Shown piece by piece: positions 41,835 through 51,425 of a DNA stretch of 64,000 bases. Location: positions 172,568 through 236,567 of the forward strand of contig JAFQQT010000017.1 of the NCBI GenBank assembly GCA_017410455.1, given 5' to 3'. A model generated the notes under the pieces. That model was given only the letters and a program-made list of their open reading frames with translations, was not told where the DNA came from and ran no database searches. This stretch comes from Clostridia bacterium. GTDB lineage: Bacteria; Bacillota; Clostridia; Christensenellales; Aristaeellaceae. The first letter of the stretch is position 1. Each line of letters starts with the position of its first letter. The position numbers and the translations under genes are program-made.

Positions 41835-43094
41835 ATGGAATCCTTTGTGGTTGAGGGTGGCAGACGCCTGGAGGGATCGCTCCGGGTGGATGGCGCGAAG
41901 AACGCGGCGCTGCCCATTCTGGCGGCTTGCGTGCTGACGGAGGATGAGGTGACGCTCCACGGCATGCCGGATATCACCGATGTGCACCGCATGACCGACA
42001 TCCTTTGCATGCTGGGCTGCAGCGTGCAGCGCGAGGGGCACGACATGGTCGTTTCAGGGCGGGAGATGTGCCGGAGCGAGATGCCCGACGGGCTCTCCAA
42101 GCAGATCCGATCCTCGATCTTCATGCTGGGGCCGATCCTCTCGCGCTTCCGGCAGGCCACCGTTACATACCCCGGGGGATGCGAGATCGGCATGCGCCCC
42201 ATCGACCTGCACCTCTCGGGCCTCAGGGCCCTGGGCGTGGCCGTGCAGGAGGAGGGCGGCGTGATCCACTGCGACGGCGCGGCCATGCATGCCGGGGAGG
42301 TTCACCTGGACTACCCCAGCGTGGGCGCGACGGAGAATGTGATGATGGCCGCAGCCACCCTGCCGGGCGAAACGGTTATCCACAATGCCGCCCGGGAGCC
42401 GGAAGTGGCGGATCTGGCGGCCTTCATGAACGCCTGCGGCGCAAGGGTCGCAGGGGCGGGGAGCGCGGTGATCACCGTCACGGGCGTCAGGCGGCTGCAT
42501 GGCGCGGCCTACACCCCCATGGCGGACCGCATCGTGGCCGGGACGCTCCTGGCTGCAGCGGCCATCACCGGCGGCGACGTCTGCCTGACGGGCGCACCTG
42601 CCGGGCACATGCACGCCATCAACGCAAAACTCCGGGAGATGGGCTGCGACGTCGCCGAGGATGCGGATGTCATCCGCCTCACATCGCCGGTGCGCCTCAG
42701 GGCGTTCCCGCTGCTGCAGACGCAGCCTCATCCCGGTTTCCCCACGGATATGCAGGCCCAGATGCTGGCCCTGCTGACCACCGCCCAGGGCACGGGCGTG
42801 GTGGTGGAGAATGTGTTCGAGAACCGCTTCACCCACGCGGGGGAGATGAACCGCATGGGTGCGCGCATCCTCTGCGCGGGGCGGACGGCCATCGTGCATG
42901 GCGTGAGCAGGCTCACCGGCGCGCAGGTGACGGCCCGGGATCTCAGGGGCGGCGCGGCGCTGGTGCTGGCGGGCCTGGCTGCCGAGGGCGAGACCCGCGT
43001 GGACAACGCGGCCATCATCGACAGGGGATATGAACGGCTGGAGCGTCAGCTTTCTGCCCTGGGGGCGGAAATCCGGCGCGAGCATGCGTTGTAA
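41835..43094 (+). CDS. murA: UDP-GlcNAc 1-carboxyvinyltransferase MurA
   Basis: 419 residues, standard length. First committed step of peptidoglycan synthesis: enolpyruvyl transfer from PEP to UDP-GlcNAc. DGAKNAALPILAA holds the substrate Lys-Asn pair. The fosfomycin-target cysteine is present in PGGCEIGMRPIDLH. The late DLRGGAALVLAGL segment carries the conserved Arg. The ATG at 41835 is preceded by AGGAGGGCG. It replaces the murG-murC-murB segment expected between ftsW and divIB. Confidence 0.95.
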   Translation: MESFVVEGGRRLEGSLRVDGAKNAALPILAACVLTEDEVTLHGMPDITDVHRMTDILCMLGCSVQREGHDMVVSGREMCRSEMPDGLSKQIRSSIFMLGPILSRFRQATVTYPGGCEIGMRPIDLHLSGLRALGVAVQEEGGVIHCDGAAMHAGEVHLDYPSVGATENVMMAAATLPGETVIHNAAREPEVADLAAFMNACGARVAGAGSAVITVTGVRRLHGAAYTPMADRIVAGTLLAAAAITGGDVCLTGAPAGHMHAINAKLREMGCDVAEDADVIRLTSPVRLRAFPLLQTQPHPGFPTDMQAQMLALLTTAQGTGVVVENVFENRFTHAGEMNRMGARILCAGRTAIVHGVSRLTGAQVTARDLRGGAALVLAGLAAEGETRVDNAAIIDRGYERLERQLSALGAEIRREHAL

Positions 43095-43196
43095 CACACG
43101 AGAAGCCAACGAGACAGACGCGGGCTCTTGAGCGTCTGCGATGCGGCGGCAGCGGGACGCTACGGTGCTGCTGCCGCATGAAGGGAGGAAGCAAGG

Positions 43197-44249
43197 ATGG
43201 ATACGACGCGCTGGGGCGAGGGATTCCCCGGCGGTGGCAGCGATTCGCCGCCCCTGCCGCCGGATATTCCGCCGCAGGATGCGGACAACCCTTTCGAGGA
43301 GCCTGAAAACGCTCCGGAACTGCGTCAGCAGCGCTCCGAAAGCCTCTACAGCCGCAGTGCCCCTTTCTGGGAGCGCATCGTGGAAACGCCCCAGGACGGC
43401 AAGGCCTATCCGCAGGACCCGGAGTACTGGAATCACGCGGAAGATGTGGGAAAGGACGGCCTCCTGCGCGTTGAAGCGCTCAGGCCCCTGGAGCGCATCC
43501 GGGGTTACCTGACAAGCCGGAATGCGATCTACCTGTGCGCGTCGGTGCTGGTGCTGGTGCTGCTCCTGCTGATCGGCCGGAGCGTGTTTGCCACGGTGCG
43601 CACCATCCGCGTGGAGGGCGACACCACCTTCAGCAGCGAGTACATCATCGACCTGTCGGGGCTGGAGGTGGGCATGAGCACCTTCGACATCGACGAGGAA
43701 CTGGTGATGGAGCGCATCGGCATGGAGCGCTACCTGCGCTGCACGCTAGTGGATGTTTCCCTCTATACGGTGACGCTCCATGTCCGCCAGCGCGTGCCCT
43801 GCTGCACCGTTGTGCACAATGGCCGGCGCATCACCCTGGATGAACGGGGCTGGGTGCTGGAGATCTCCCAGGACATGAACGCACCTGCAGACGGGCTCAT
43901 CAGCGTGACGGGCCTGGACGTGCAGCACTGCAGCCTGGGACAGGCTGTGTCCCTGCGCAGGCATTCCCGCCTGAGCGTGTACACGCAGATCCTCATCGAG
44001 CTGCGCGCCCTGGGAGGACTTGCGCTGGTGACTGAATTGGACATGACCACCATGGACAGCATAACCCTGAAGACCCAAGAGGGCCTGACGATCCTCATGG
44101 GCGACGAAACGCTGATCCACGAGAAGATCCGTGCCTTCATGGTCGTGCGCGAGAACCTGATCCAGAACGCTTACTACGGCCAGGCCAATGGCGGCACCAT
44201 CGTTGTGTCCGATCCCACCGGCCCGGCTTACAGGCCCCCGGATGCATGA
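43197..44249 (+). CDS. ftsQ: cell-division protein DivIB/FtsQ
   Basis: 350 residues. Proline-rich cytoplasmic N-terminus of about 105 residues, a membrane segment at about 111-131 (YLCASVLVLVLLLLIGRSVFA), then a POTRA domain (VRTIRVEGDTTFSSEYIIDLSGL) and the beta domain. It links FtsL/DivIC to the septal synthases. The cytoplasmic tail (GGGSDSPPLPPDIPPQDADN) is low-complexity. GGAGGAAG lies upstream of the ATG. Confidence 0.9.
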   Translation: MDTTRWGEGFPGGGSDSPPLPPDIPPQDADNPFEEPENAPELRQQRSESLYSRSAPFWERIVETPQDGKAYPQDPEYWNHAEDVGKDGLLRVEALRPLERIRGYLTSRNAIYLCASVLVLVLLLLIGRSVFATVRTIRVEGDTTFSSEYIIDLSGLEVGMSTFDIDEELVMERIGMERYLRCTLVDVSLYTVTLHVRQRVPCCTVVHNGRRITLDERGWVLEISQDMNAPADGLISVTGLDVQHCSLGQAVSLRRHSRLSVYTQILIELRALGGLALVTELDMTTMDSITLKTQEGLTILMGDETLIHEKIRAFMVVRENLIQNAYYGQANGGTIVVSDPTGPAYRPPDA

Positions 44250-44316
44250 TTCTGGCAATACAGGGGTCGCAAAGGCAATATTTTGCGCACAAATCCCTTC
44301 AATTGCAGGAAAACCC

Positions 44317-44345
44317 TTGCAATCTGCGGGAAAACAGCATATAAT
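44317..44345 (+). promoter_or_regulatory. promoter of ftsA-ftsZ
   Basis: TTGCAA (44317-44322), 17-nt spacer, perfect TATAAT (44340-44345). The leader contains a GGGCGG...CCGCCC hairpin. It allows ftsAZ expression independent of the upstream dcw genes. Confidence 0.88.
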
Positions 44346-44490
44346 AGATGATGGTATAGTGGATGATGGACTGCCTGCGTACAAGCTGGGCGGTGTGACG
44401 TGCGGCACGCAAGCCGCCCGCCCGGATGGATTCATTCCACATTGACCCTGCGGCGCAGGATGCGCGGCAGGCTACAGGGGGTATGAGAGT

Positions 44491-45687
44491 ATGAAAACCA
44501 CAGTCGCGAGCCTCGACTTTGGTACGAGCAAGATTGTCGCCCTGGTTGCCGAGAACAGCACGGCGACCCGCTGCGATGTTGTGGGCGCGGGCATCGTGGC
44601 CTACGATGGATACATGGATGCGAGCTGGAACAATCCCAATGAGCTGGACAACCGCATCCGTGAAGCGATTGCCCAGGCGGAGAAGCAGAGCCACCACCAC
44701 ATCCGCGAGGTGAACGTGGGCGTGCCCGGCGCATTCACCAAGGTGTATGTGACCGAAGCGCGGGTGTCGCTGTCCGGTCCGGATCCCCGCGTGACGGCGG
44801 AGGACGTGCGCGCGATCTTCGCCGCGGCTGAGGAGAACCTGGGCGTGCTGCCCGGTACGCTGATCCACTCCAGCCCCGCCTGGTTCCGCGTTGATGACGG
44901 CAAGAAGACGCTGGAGCCCGTGGGCATCAAGGGCCGCGAGCTGACGGCGATGATCTCCTTCGTGGTGGCCCACGCGGAGTTTGTGGACGACCTGAACGTC
45001 CGCCTCTCCCGCATCGGCATCACGCCCAAGAAGTACTTCTCCACCCCCGCGGGCGAGGCGCTGCTGTACCTGCCCGAGGAGGACCGCGACCACACGGCCG
45101 TGCTGATCGACGTGGGCTACATGAACACCGAGATCATGGCCATGGAGGGTGACGCGCTGATCTTCCACCGCTGCATCGGCATCGGCGGCGGCGACATCAC
45201 CGCCTCGCTGGCCCGTGGGCTGGACATTCCCTTTATGGCGGCGGAATCCCGCGTGAAGCAGCAGTTCGTGTACAGCATGTCCGCCACGCCCGAGACCTAC
45301 GAGGTCGCTGCGCAGGGCGATGTGCCCGCCCGCACCTTCACCCGTGAGGAGGTCAGCCCCCATATCACAGCTGTGGTGGACGAGCTGGCAGCCGAGATCA
45401 GGAAGGCGCTGGAAGACAGCGGCGTGAAGCTGGGCAACTGGTCCAATGTTTATCTGACCGGCGGCGGTCTGGCCCTCAACCGTGGCGGCAAGGATTACCT
45501 TTCCTCCAAGCTGGGGCGCCCGGTGCGCGAGATTCCCAAGCGCTCGGTGAAGATGTCCACGCCGCTGTTCTCCTCCTCCATGGGCCTGATGAACCTCATC
45601 ATCGACACCATGGAGCAGCAGCAGACGGCTTCCGGCGGCTTCATCGGCAAGATCGGCGGCTTCTTCCGCTCCCTGGTGTGCGGCTGA
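44491..45687 (+). CDS. ftsA: cell-division actin homolog FtsA
   Basis: 398 residues. Actin-like ATPase that tethers FtsZ to the membrane. Phosphate 1 motif SLDFGTSKIVALVAE, the 1C subdomain with VNVGVPGAFTKV, phosphate 2 LIDVGYMNTEIM, GIGGGDITASLARGL and adenosine motif VYLTGGGLAL. The C-terminus FIGKIGGFFRSLVCG is an amphipathic membrane-targeting helix. It is a little shorter than average (about 420). Confidence 0.95.
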   Translation: MKTTVASLDFGTSKIVALVAENSTATRCDVVGAGIVAYDGYMDASWNNPNELDNRIREAIAQAEKQSHHHIREVNVGVPGAFTKVYVTEARVSLSGPDPRVTAEDVRAIFAAAEENLGVLPGTLIHSSPAWFRVDDGKKTLEPVGIKGRELTAMISFVVAHAEFVDDLNVRLSRIGITPKKYFSTPAGEALLYLPEEDRDHTAVLIDVGYMNTEIMAMEGDALIFHRCIGIGGGDITASLARGLDIPFMAAESRVKQQFVYSMSATPETYEVAAQGDVPARTFTREEVSPHITAVVDELAAEIRKALEDSGVKLGNWSNVYLTGGGLALNRGGKDYLSSKLGRPVREIPKRSVKMSTPLFSSSMGLMNLIIDTMEQQQTASGGFIGKIGGFFRSLVCG

Positions 45688-45741
45688 GGCGTCTGAACGC
45701 AAGAAAAATCCACGATTGTGAATATGTCAGGGGGATGCAAA

Positions 45742-47202
45742 GTGATTGAACTTCAGAATGACCAGATGAACAGCAACTATGCCAATATCAAGGTGGTTGG
45801 CTGTGGCGGCGGCGGCGGCAATGCCGTGGACCGCATGGTGAAGGCCGGCCTGCGCGGCGTGGAATTCATCGCCATCAACACCGATATGCAGGCCCTGCAG
45901 CGCTCCAGCGCGGCGGTGAAGATCCAGATCGGCGAGAAGGTGACCAAGGGCCTGGGCGCTGGCGCAGTGCCTGAGGTGGGCCGCCGCAGTGCCGAGGAGA
46001 GCCGCGAGGAGATCGCCGCTGCCCTCAAGGGTGCGGATCTGGTCTTCATTACCGCGGGTATGGGCGGCGGCACCGGCACCGGCTGCGCCCCCATCGTGGC
46101 TGAAATCGCCCGCGAGCAGGGCAGCCTGACCATCGCCGTGGTCACCAAGCCCTTCTCCTTCGAGGGCAAGCAGCGCATGCGCAACGCCGAGGCCGGTATC
46201 AACGACCTCAAGCAGCGCGTGGATACCCTCGTGGTCATCCCCAACGATCGCCTGCTGCAGGTCGTCAGCAAGACCACCAGCATGATGGAAGCCTTCGGCA
46301 TCGCCGACGAGGTGCTGCACCAGGGCATCCAGGGCATCAGCGACCTGATCGCCCTGCCCGCGCTGATCAACCTGGACTTCGCCGACGTGAAGACCATCAT
46401 GGAGTCCGGCGGCATGGCCCACATGGGCATCGGCTTCGGCGAGGGCGAGAACAAGATGGTGCAGGCGGCCAAGAACGCCATTTCCAGCCCCCTGCTGGAG
46501 ACCAGCATCGATGGCGCCCGCGCGGTCATCATCAACATCACCGGCAGCGCCAACATGTCCCTGATGGAGTGCAACGAGGCTGCCGAGCTGATCAGCCAGG
46601 CGGCTGACCCCGACGCCAACATCATCTTCGGTGCTGGCGTGGACGAGTCCATGGGCGACCGCGTGCGCATCACCGTGATCGCCACGGGCTTCGAGAAGAC
46701 GCCCTTCCCGCCCCGTGAGCCCGTGAAGCGCGCCCGCGACATCGAGCGCGACCGCCTCTATGGCAGCAGCTACAACGGCTCCTTCGGCTCCTACGCGGGC
46801 CGCACGGACTACAGCACCGGCAACTATGCCCCCGCGGATTACAGCCGCCCCTCCATGGGCGTGCCCACCACCACCGGGCCCCAGCAGCCGGTTTATCAGC
46901 CGCCGATGCAGCAGCCCCAGCAGCCCATGCAGCAGCCGATGGTGCAGCCTCAGCAGCCCATGCAGCAGCCCATGGTGCAGCAGCCCCAGCAGCAGACCGC
47001 GCCCTACCAGCCCGGTCAGCTCTTCGGCAACCAGCCGCAGCAGCCCTACCAGCCGGTCTTCGGGCAGCAGCCCATGCAGGGCCAGCCCCAGCAGCCCATG
47101 ATGGGCGGCACCGGCCCCATGGCGCCCCAGCAGCCCATGCAGCAGCCCCAGCCCGCAGCCGACCCCAACGGCGTACCGGTCTGGTTCCGCAAGCGTTCCT
47201 GA
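45742..47202 (+). CDS. ftsZ: cell-division tubulin homolog FtsZ
   Basis: 486 residues; most FtsZ are 350-400, and the excess is the linker. Nucleotide motifs: [15 protein letters not shown] (T1), [19 protein letters not shown] (tubulin signature) and [11 protein letters not shown] (T7 loop). The linker from about 375 to 470 is built of Gln-Pro-Met repeats (QQPMQQPM units). The tail [11 protein letters not shown] is the FtsA/SepF-binding peptide. The GTG at 45742 is chosen for AGGGGGAT upstream; in-frame codons at 45718 and 45724 give an extra MNMSGGCK-type extension without a site. Confidence 0.96.
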   Translation: MIELQNDQMNSNYANIKVVGCGGGGGNAVDRMVKAGLRGVEFIAINTDMQALQRSSAAVKIQIGEKVTKGLGAGAVPEVGRRSAEESREEIAAALKGADLVFITAGMGGGTGTGCAPIVAEIAREQGSLTIAVVTKPFSFEGKQRMRNAEAGINDLKQRVDTLVVIPNDRLLQVVSKTTSMMEAFGIADEVLHQGIQGISDLIALPALINLDFADVKTIMESGGMAHMGIGFGEGENKMVQAAKNAISSPLLETSIDGARAVIINITGSANMSLMECNEAAELISQAADPDANIIFGAGVDESMGDRVRITVIATGFEKTPFPPREPVKRARDIERDRLYGSSYNGSFGSYAGRTDYSTGNYAPADYSRPSMGVPTTTGPQQPVYQPPMQQPQQPMQQPMVQPQQPMQQPMVQQPQQQTAPYQPGQLFGNQPQQPYQPVFGQQPMQGQPQQPMMGGTGPMAPQQPMQQPQPAADPNGVPVWFRKRS

Positions 47203-47209
47203 TTTTCCC

Positions 47210-47240
47210 GGGAGAGTCGGCATCGGCTCTCCCTTTTTTT
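47210..47240 (+). terminator. terminator of ftsZ / dcw cluster
   Basis: GGGAGAG ... CTCTCCC followed by seven Ts, 8 nt after the stop codon. Confidence 0.93.
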
Positions 47241-47385
47241 CGTATAAAGTGCGGATTTTGTTGAAACGCGGGTGGCTGCTGCTGCGTATATACCTGTGAA
47301 GGGCTCCTGTGCGTGTCATGCGGCAGGAAATCCGCCCGGCCTGCGACTGGCCCGGAGCCTCAACAACGGACAAAGGAGAATGCGT

Positions 47386-48135
47386 ATGAAGAAGATCGTG
47401 CTGATGATCCTGGCGCTGCTGCTGTGTGTGGCGGTGGCGCAGGCGGAGGATGTGACGCCCACGGCCACGCCGTCACCCACGCCCGTGCCGGATATCATCG
47501 CCCAGCCGGAGAAGGAGGAGCGCCGCGTCACCACCACGGCCACGCCCCGCCCGGCGGACGCGCCCCTGCCGGAGGATGAGTTCATCGCCAATGTGGTGGA
47601 GATCGCCCGCAGGATGGACATGCTGACCAAAAGCAGTGTGTACTACAACTACTGCAACCGCTCCGGCGCGACCTGGACGCGCTGGCAGGCCCTCACGCGG
47701 GGCGATCACACGACCCCCGTGCGCATCCTGAGCCTGGACGGCGAATCACTGCGCATGGCTCTGACCGGCGGCGAGCCGGAGAACAGCCCCTGGTTTGACC
47801 TCGGCCGCCAGGAGCTGCGTCAGGACATGGTCACATCGCTCCCGGACGTGATGTATGTGGGCATGGACAGCGACGATGTGAGCACCTGCCGCTCCCTTGC
47901 CCGCTACAAGGTGTATGCCAGCGACATGCCGGACGACTGCGGGCTGCTGATCCTGCTCTACGAGGATGCGGTGCCCATCGTGTCGCCCTGGTATTCCAAC
48001 GAGGGCGCGGTGTGCGTCTGCGCGTTCCTGATGCCGGATGAGGTGCTGGAGGCCTGCCAGACGCCGGAGGATGTGTCGGCCTGGTTTGCGGGCCTGGGCA
48101 TGCCCGAGGTGAGCTTTGAGGAGGTGACGTGGTGA
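47386..48135 (+). CDS. secreted protein of unknown function, paralog of the next gene
   Basis: 249 residues. Signal peptide MKKIVLMILALLLCVAVAQA-ED, then a Thr/Pro spacer ([13 protein letters not shown]) and a globular domain. Near the C-terminus it has LLILLYEDAVPIVSPW and a closing segment EACQTPEDVSAWFAGLGMPE. The next gene carries the same two segments in altered form, so the two are diverged paralogs. ATG at 47386 with AAAGGAG 7 nt upstream. I do not recognise the family. Its stop codon overlaps the next start by 1 nt. Confidence 0.75.
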   Translation: MKKIVLMILALLLCVAVAQAEDVTPTATPSPTPVPDIIAQPEKEERRVTTTATPRPADAPLPEDEFIANVVEIARRMDMLTKSSVYYNYCNRSGATWTRWQALTRGDHTTPVRILSLDGESLRMALTGGEPENSPWFDLGRQELRQDMVTSLPDVMYVGMDSDDVSTCRSLARYKVYASDMPDDCGLLILLYEDAVPIVSPWYSNEGAVCVCAFLMPDEVLEACQTPEDVSAWFAGLGMPEVSFEEVTW

Positions 48136-48797
48136 TGAAGCGCATCGTATCGCTGATGCTTGCCGTGCTGATGCTCCTGAGCGCAGCGCCTGCCATGGCT
48201 GCGGGCGGCGAGATCTCCTACGCGCAGGTTGTTGATGCCTGCATGAAGCTGCGCGCGCTGGCGCATGGCGATTTCATGGACATCAAGGGCATTCCCGATG
48301 ATGTGCAGGGCCGCGCCCGCGACTGGACGGCGGGCATCGACGAAACGCCCGAGCTGGTGGTGTGGCTGGATGTGTACAACTGCTCCTATGTGCTGCAGTA
48401 CAAGGCCGTATTCAAGTCCGAGCACCCGATGGTGAGCTACGAGGCGCAGAGCACCGCCATCTCGGTGATCCTCAACGGCGCCATGTCCATGGCAGCCATG
48501 GAGACTCTGCAGCCGGAGAAGTACTACACTCAGTCCGCGCAGGTGAACAACGCCCTGGGAAGCAACTGGATCTATGCCGATGCTGCGGCGGAGGATGGCG
48601 GAACGTTCTATGTGGTGCTCTACGAGGACGCGCTGCCCGTGCTCATCCTCACCAATGTGGAAAACGGCGCGGTGTCCCTGTCCAGCTACATCATTCCCAG
48701 CAGCGACCTGGCGGCCTGCACCTCCTACGCAGAGGTGGCGATGTGGTTCATGAGCTGGGGCTGCCCCATGTCCGGCGCGGAAGTGAAGCCGGAGTGA
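48135..48797 (+). CDS. secreted protein of unknown function, second paralog
   Basis: 220 residues. Signal peptide MKRIVSLMLAVLMLLSAAPAMA-AG, no Thr/Pro spacer. It shares FYVVLYEDALPVLIL and a final ACTSYAEVAMWFMSWGCP segment with the upstream protein. Start ATG at 48135 overlaps the upstream TGA (TGATG), and GAGGAGGTGACG lies just before it, so translation is coupled. No cysteine pair, catalytic motif or anchor is evident. Confidence 0.75.
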   Translation: MKRIVSLMLAVLMLLSAAPAMAAGGEISYAQVVDACMKLRALAHGDFMDIKGIPDDVQGRARDWTAGIDETPELVVWLDVYNCSYVLQYKAVFKSEHPMVSYEAQSTAISVILNGAMSMAAMETLQPEKYYTQSAQVNNALGSNWIYADAAAEDGGTFYVVLYEDALPVLILTNVENGAVSLSSYIIPSSDLAACTSYAEVAMWFMSWGCPMSGAEVKPE

Positions 48798-48817
48798 TCG
48801 AAAGCAAACAAAAATGA

Positions 48818-48856
48818 CAGGGCTGCTGCCGGAGATGGCGGCGGCCCTGCCTTTTA
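48818..48856. terminator. bidirectional terminator
   Basis: CAGGGCTGCTGCC / GGCGGCGGCCCTG, 13-bp stem with G-T pairs, T-run on the plus side and AAAA on the other. It separates the secreted pair from the convergent PBP gene. Confidence 0.82.
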
Positions 48857-51238
48857 TTGTGTGAAGAGTGACGCCGGCTGCTCCGGCTCCTCCGCCTCGC
48901 GCCGGAAGAGGTTGTCCAGCCAGTCGCTGACCGGGTCGGGGCGCACCACCTGCGCCACCTGCACGCTCTGCAGGCCCTCCAGGAGGATGCCGTTCTGCAG
49001 GAGCTCTGCGTGCACGGGGATGACCCGGTAGGTGTAGGTCACGCCCGGCCGGGCGCGCTCGTCGGTGTAGGTGAGGGTCTGCCCGGCGGTGGCGTAGAGC
49101 TCGGTCAGCACGAAGGATTCGCCGGCTGCGTCGCGCTGCACGCGGTAGACGGCGTCCTCGCCGGCGGTGATCACCAGGCGGGGCTGGCCGTCGTCATCGT
49201 GGGTGATGTGGAAGGCGCTGGCGGAGGCGGGAGCTGTCCAGACATTGCTCTTTTTCGTCGGCTGGGTGCCCTCGGCGAAGACCTCCGTGAGCTTGTATGC
49301 GTCCGGGGTGAGGGAGGTGGCCAGCATCATCTCGCCCTGCACCTCGATGGCCTTCTTGTCCAGCGTGACGGACACGATCCCCGATGGCTTGTTGAAGGCG
49401 GGTTTGTCGCGCCCGGTGTAGTAAGCCTTGAGGAACCCGCGAGCCAGGGATGCGGGGTTCGTGCCGCCCGAAACGCTGTTGGAGAGGCGGCGGGAGGCCG
49501 AAGGCTCGTCGTATCCCATCCATACGCAGGTGGAGAGTTCGGCGGTGTATGCGCTCATCCAGGCGTCGCGGTTGCCGCCGCCCTCCATGTTGACCGTGCC
49601 TGTCTTGCCGGCCACGGGTACGCCTGCGCTGGACAGGCGGGTGCCGGTGCCGGAGGAGATGACCGTCTGCAGCATGTTGGTCATCAGGTAGGCGGACTGG
49701 GGCGAGAGCACCCGCGTGCCCTCGTCCTGATGCTGATAGACCACCACGCCGTTCATATCCGTGATGCGCTCGATGAAGTAGGGCGCGTAGTACAACCCGC
49801 CGTTGGCGAAGGGGGCATAGGCGGCGGCCATCTGCACGGGGGATGCGCCGTAGGTCATGCTGCCCAGGGCCAGGGAGAGGTTCCAGTCGCTGTCCGTCAC
49901 CTCGATGCCCACGCTGGTGAGGTAATCCCGGCTGGCAGTCAGCCCGATGCGCTCCAGCACCTTCACCGCCGGGATGTTCAGGCTGCTCTTGAGGGAGGCG
50001 CGCAGGGTGACATTGCCGTAGTAGTTGTTGCCGGCGTTCTGCGGCTTGTAGGAGCCGAAGGCGGTGGGCTCGTCGAGGATGACGGAAGCGCAGGTGAAGC
50101 CGCCGGACTGGATGGCGGGGGCGTACACCGCCAGGGGCTTGAGGGCGCTGCCGGGCTGGCGGCGCAGCTGGGTCGCGCGGTTGAGCCCGCGGCGGGTCTG
50201 ATATTCACGGCCGCCGACGATGGCCCGCACCGCGCCCGTGGCGGTATCCACCGCCGCCGCTGCACCCTGCACGGGCGTGCCGTCTTTGGCGTCGGCAGGG
50301 AAGAAGCCGCCGGATTCGAACTGCTCGTCCATGATCTGCTGCATGTCGGGGTCGAGGGTCGTGTAGATGATGTAGCCGCCAGCCAGCAGCCCCTCGGCGC
50401 TCACGTCCAGCTGCAGCTCCGCCTCGTCCAGCACCGCATCCACGAACCAGCCGTACTCCGTCTGCACGGCGGAGGAGGCCGAGGCCGTCAGCTCCTCAGC
50501 CATGGCCGCCTCGTATTCCGCATCCGTCAGCATGCCCTCGCTGCGCATGGTGGCCAGGATGTAGGCGCGGCGGTCGCGGTTGGCGTCGGGATCGGCCTGC
50601 AGGCTGTAGGCAGAGGGCGCTTTGATGGCTGCGGCGAGGCTGGCGGCCTGCGCGGGGGTCAGCTCGGCTGCATCCACCCCGAAGGTGACCTCCGCCGCTG
50701 CCTGGATGCCATACGCCCCCTGGCCGAAGTAGATGTAGTTCAGGTACATGTCCAGGATCTGATCCTTGGTGTAGAGGGCTTCCATCTGCAGGGCGAGGGC
50801 GATCTCCTCCAGCTTGCGGGCGATGGTCTTCTGGCTGGAGAGGTGGGAGAGCTTCACCAGCTGCTGGGTGATGGTGGACGCACCCTGCCCGTAACCGCCC
50901 GAGCGGAGGTTCGAGGCCACCGCGCCCAGGATCCGGGTGATGTCAAAGCCCGGGTGCTTGTAGAAGCGCAGGTCCTCGGCAGCGAGGAAGGCGTTGCGCA
51001 CATGGTCGGGGAGGGTTGAGGTATCGATGACAGTGCGGTTTTCGCTGCCCACCAGCGTGGTGACGTATTCGCCGTTCATATCGCAGATCGCGCCCTTCTG
51101 GGCGATGCTCGTCAGCCGGGAAGGATCCAGCGTCTGCCACGAGGCCACGTCGAATGTCCTGTAAGCCCACAGCGACGCGCCCAGCAGCGCGGCGAGGGCC
51201 GCTGCCCAGAGAAGCGGCTGCAGCCAGCGGCGGTTCAT
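48854..51238 (-). CDS. ponA: class A penicillin-binding protein (PBP1A type)
   Basis: 794 residues. Membrane anchor at about 9-27. GT51 glycosyltransferase with AAEDLRFYKHPGFD (catalytic Glu), GASTITQQLVK and the RKLEEIALALQME motif. Transpeptidase with S-A-L-K (RQPGSALKP), S-L-N (KSSLNIPA) and K-T-G (GKTGTVN). The C-terminal 120 residues resemble a fibronectin-III domain (YTDERARPGVTYTYRVIPV). Both activities act outside the membrane on lipid II. The ATG at 51238 is preferred because AGGAGGG lies 6 nt upstream; the ATG at 51244 abuts that site. Confidence 0.95.
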   Translation of the reverse strand: MNRRWLQPLLWAAALAALLGASLWAYRTFDVASWQTLDPSRLTSIAQKGAICDMNGEYVTTLVGSENRTVIDTSTLPDHVRNAFLAAEDLRFYKHPGFDITRILGAVASNLRSGGYGQGASTITQQLVKLSHLSSQKTIARKLEEIALALQMEALYTKDQILDMYLNYIYFGQGAYGIQAAAEVTFGVDAAELTPAQAASLAAAIKAPSAYSLQADPDANRDRRAYILATMRSEGMLTDAEYEAAMAEELTASASSAVQTEYGWFVDAVLDEAELQLDVSAEGLLAGGYIIYTTLDPDMQQIMDEQFESGGFFPADAKDGTPVQGAAAAVDTATGAVRAIVGGREYQTRRGLNRATQLRRQPGSALKPLAVYAPAIQSGGFTCASVILDEPTAFGSYKPQNAGNNYYGNVTLRASLKSSLNIPAVKVLERIGLTASRDYLTSVGIEVTDSDWNLSLALGSMTYGASPVQMAAAYAPFANGGLYYAPYFIERITDMNGVVVYQHQDEGTRVLSPQSAYLMTNMLQTVISSGTGTRLSSAGVPVAGKTGTVNMEGGGNRDAWMSAYTAELSTCVWMGYDEPSASRRLSNSVSGGTNPASLARGFLKAYYTGRDKPAFNKPSGIVSVTLDKKAIEVQGEMMLATSLTPDAYKLTEVFAEGTQPTKKSNVWTAPASASAFHITHDDDGQPRLVITAGEDAVYRVQRDAAGESFVLTELYATAGQTLTYTDERARPGVTYTYRVIPVHAELLQNGILLEGLQSVQVAQVVRPDPVSDWLDNLFRREAEEPEQPASLFTQ

Positions 51239-51364
51239 GCGCATCCCTCCTTATCGTTCATCCCCATTGTGACCGGAAAAACCGGAAAAACACCCGCCGT
51301 ATGATGGAAAGTGTTTCGCCGGGAAGAATTTTTCGTCAAAAGGGGACTTTCTTCAAAATGGGGC

Positions 51365-51393
51365 TGGTCAAAACGTATAAAAGGGGTTATAAT
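51365..51393 (+). promoter_or_regulatory. promoter of the solute-binding protein gene
   Basis: TGGTCA (51365-51370, weak), 17-nt spacer, TATAAT (51388-51393), then TTGGAGGGATTGCG before the ATG at 51426. Confidence 0.65.
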
Positions 51394-51425
51394 AAATTGT
51401 CACAGTATATTTTGGAGGGATTGCG

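Noticed and set aside
46900-47130. Repetitive DNA considered as a separate repeat element
   Set aside because: It is in frame and encodes the FtsZ linker.
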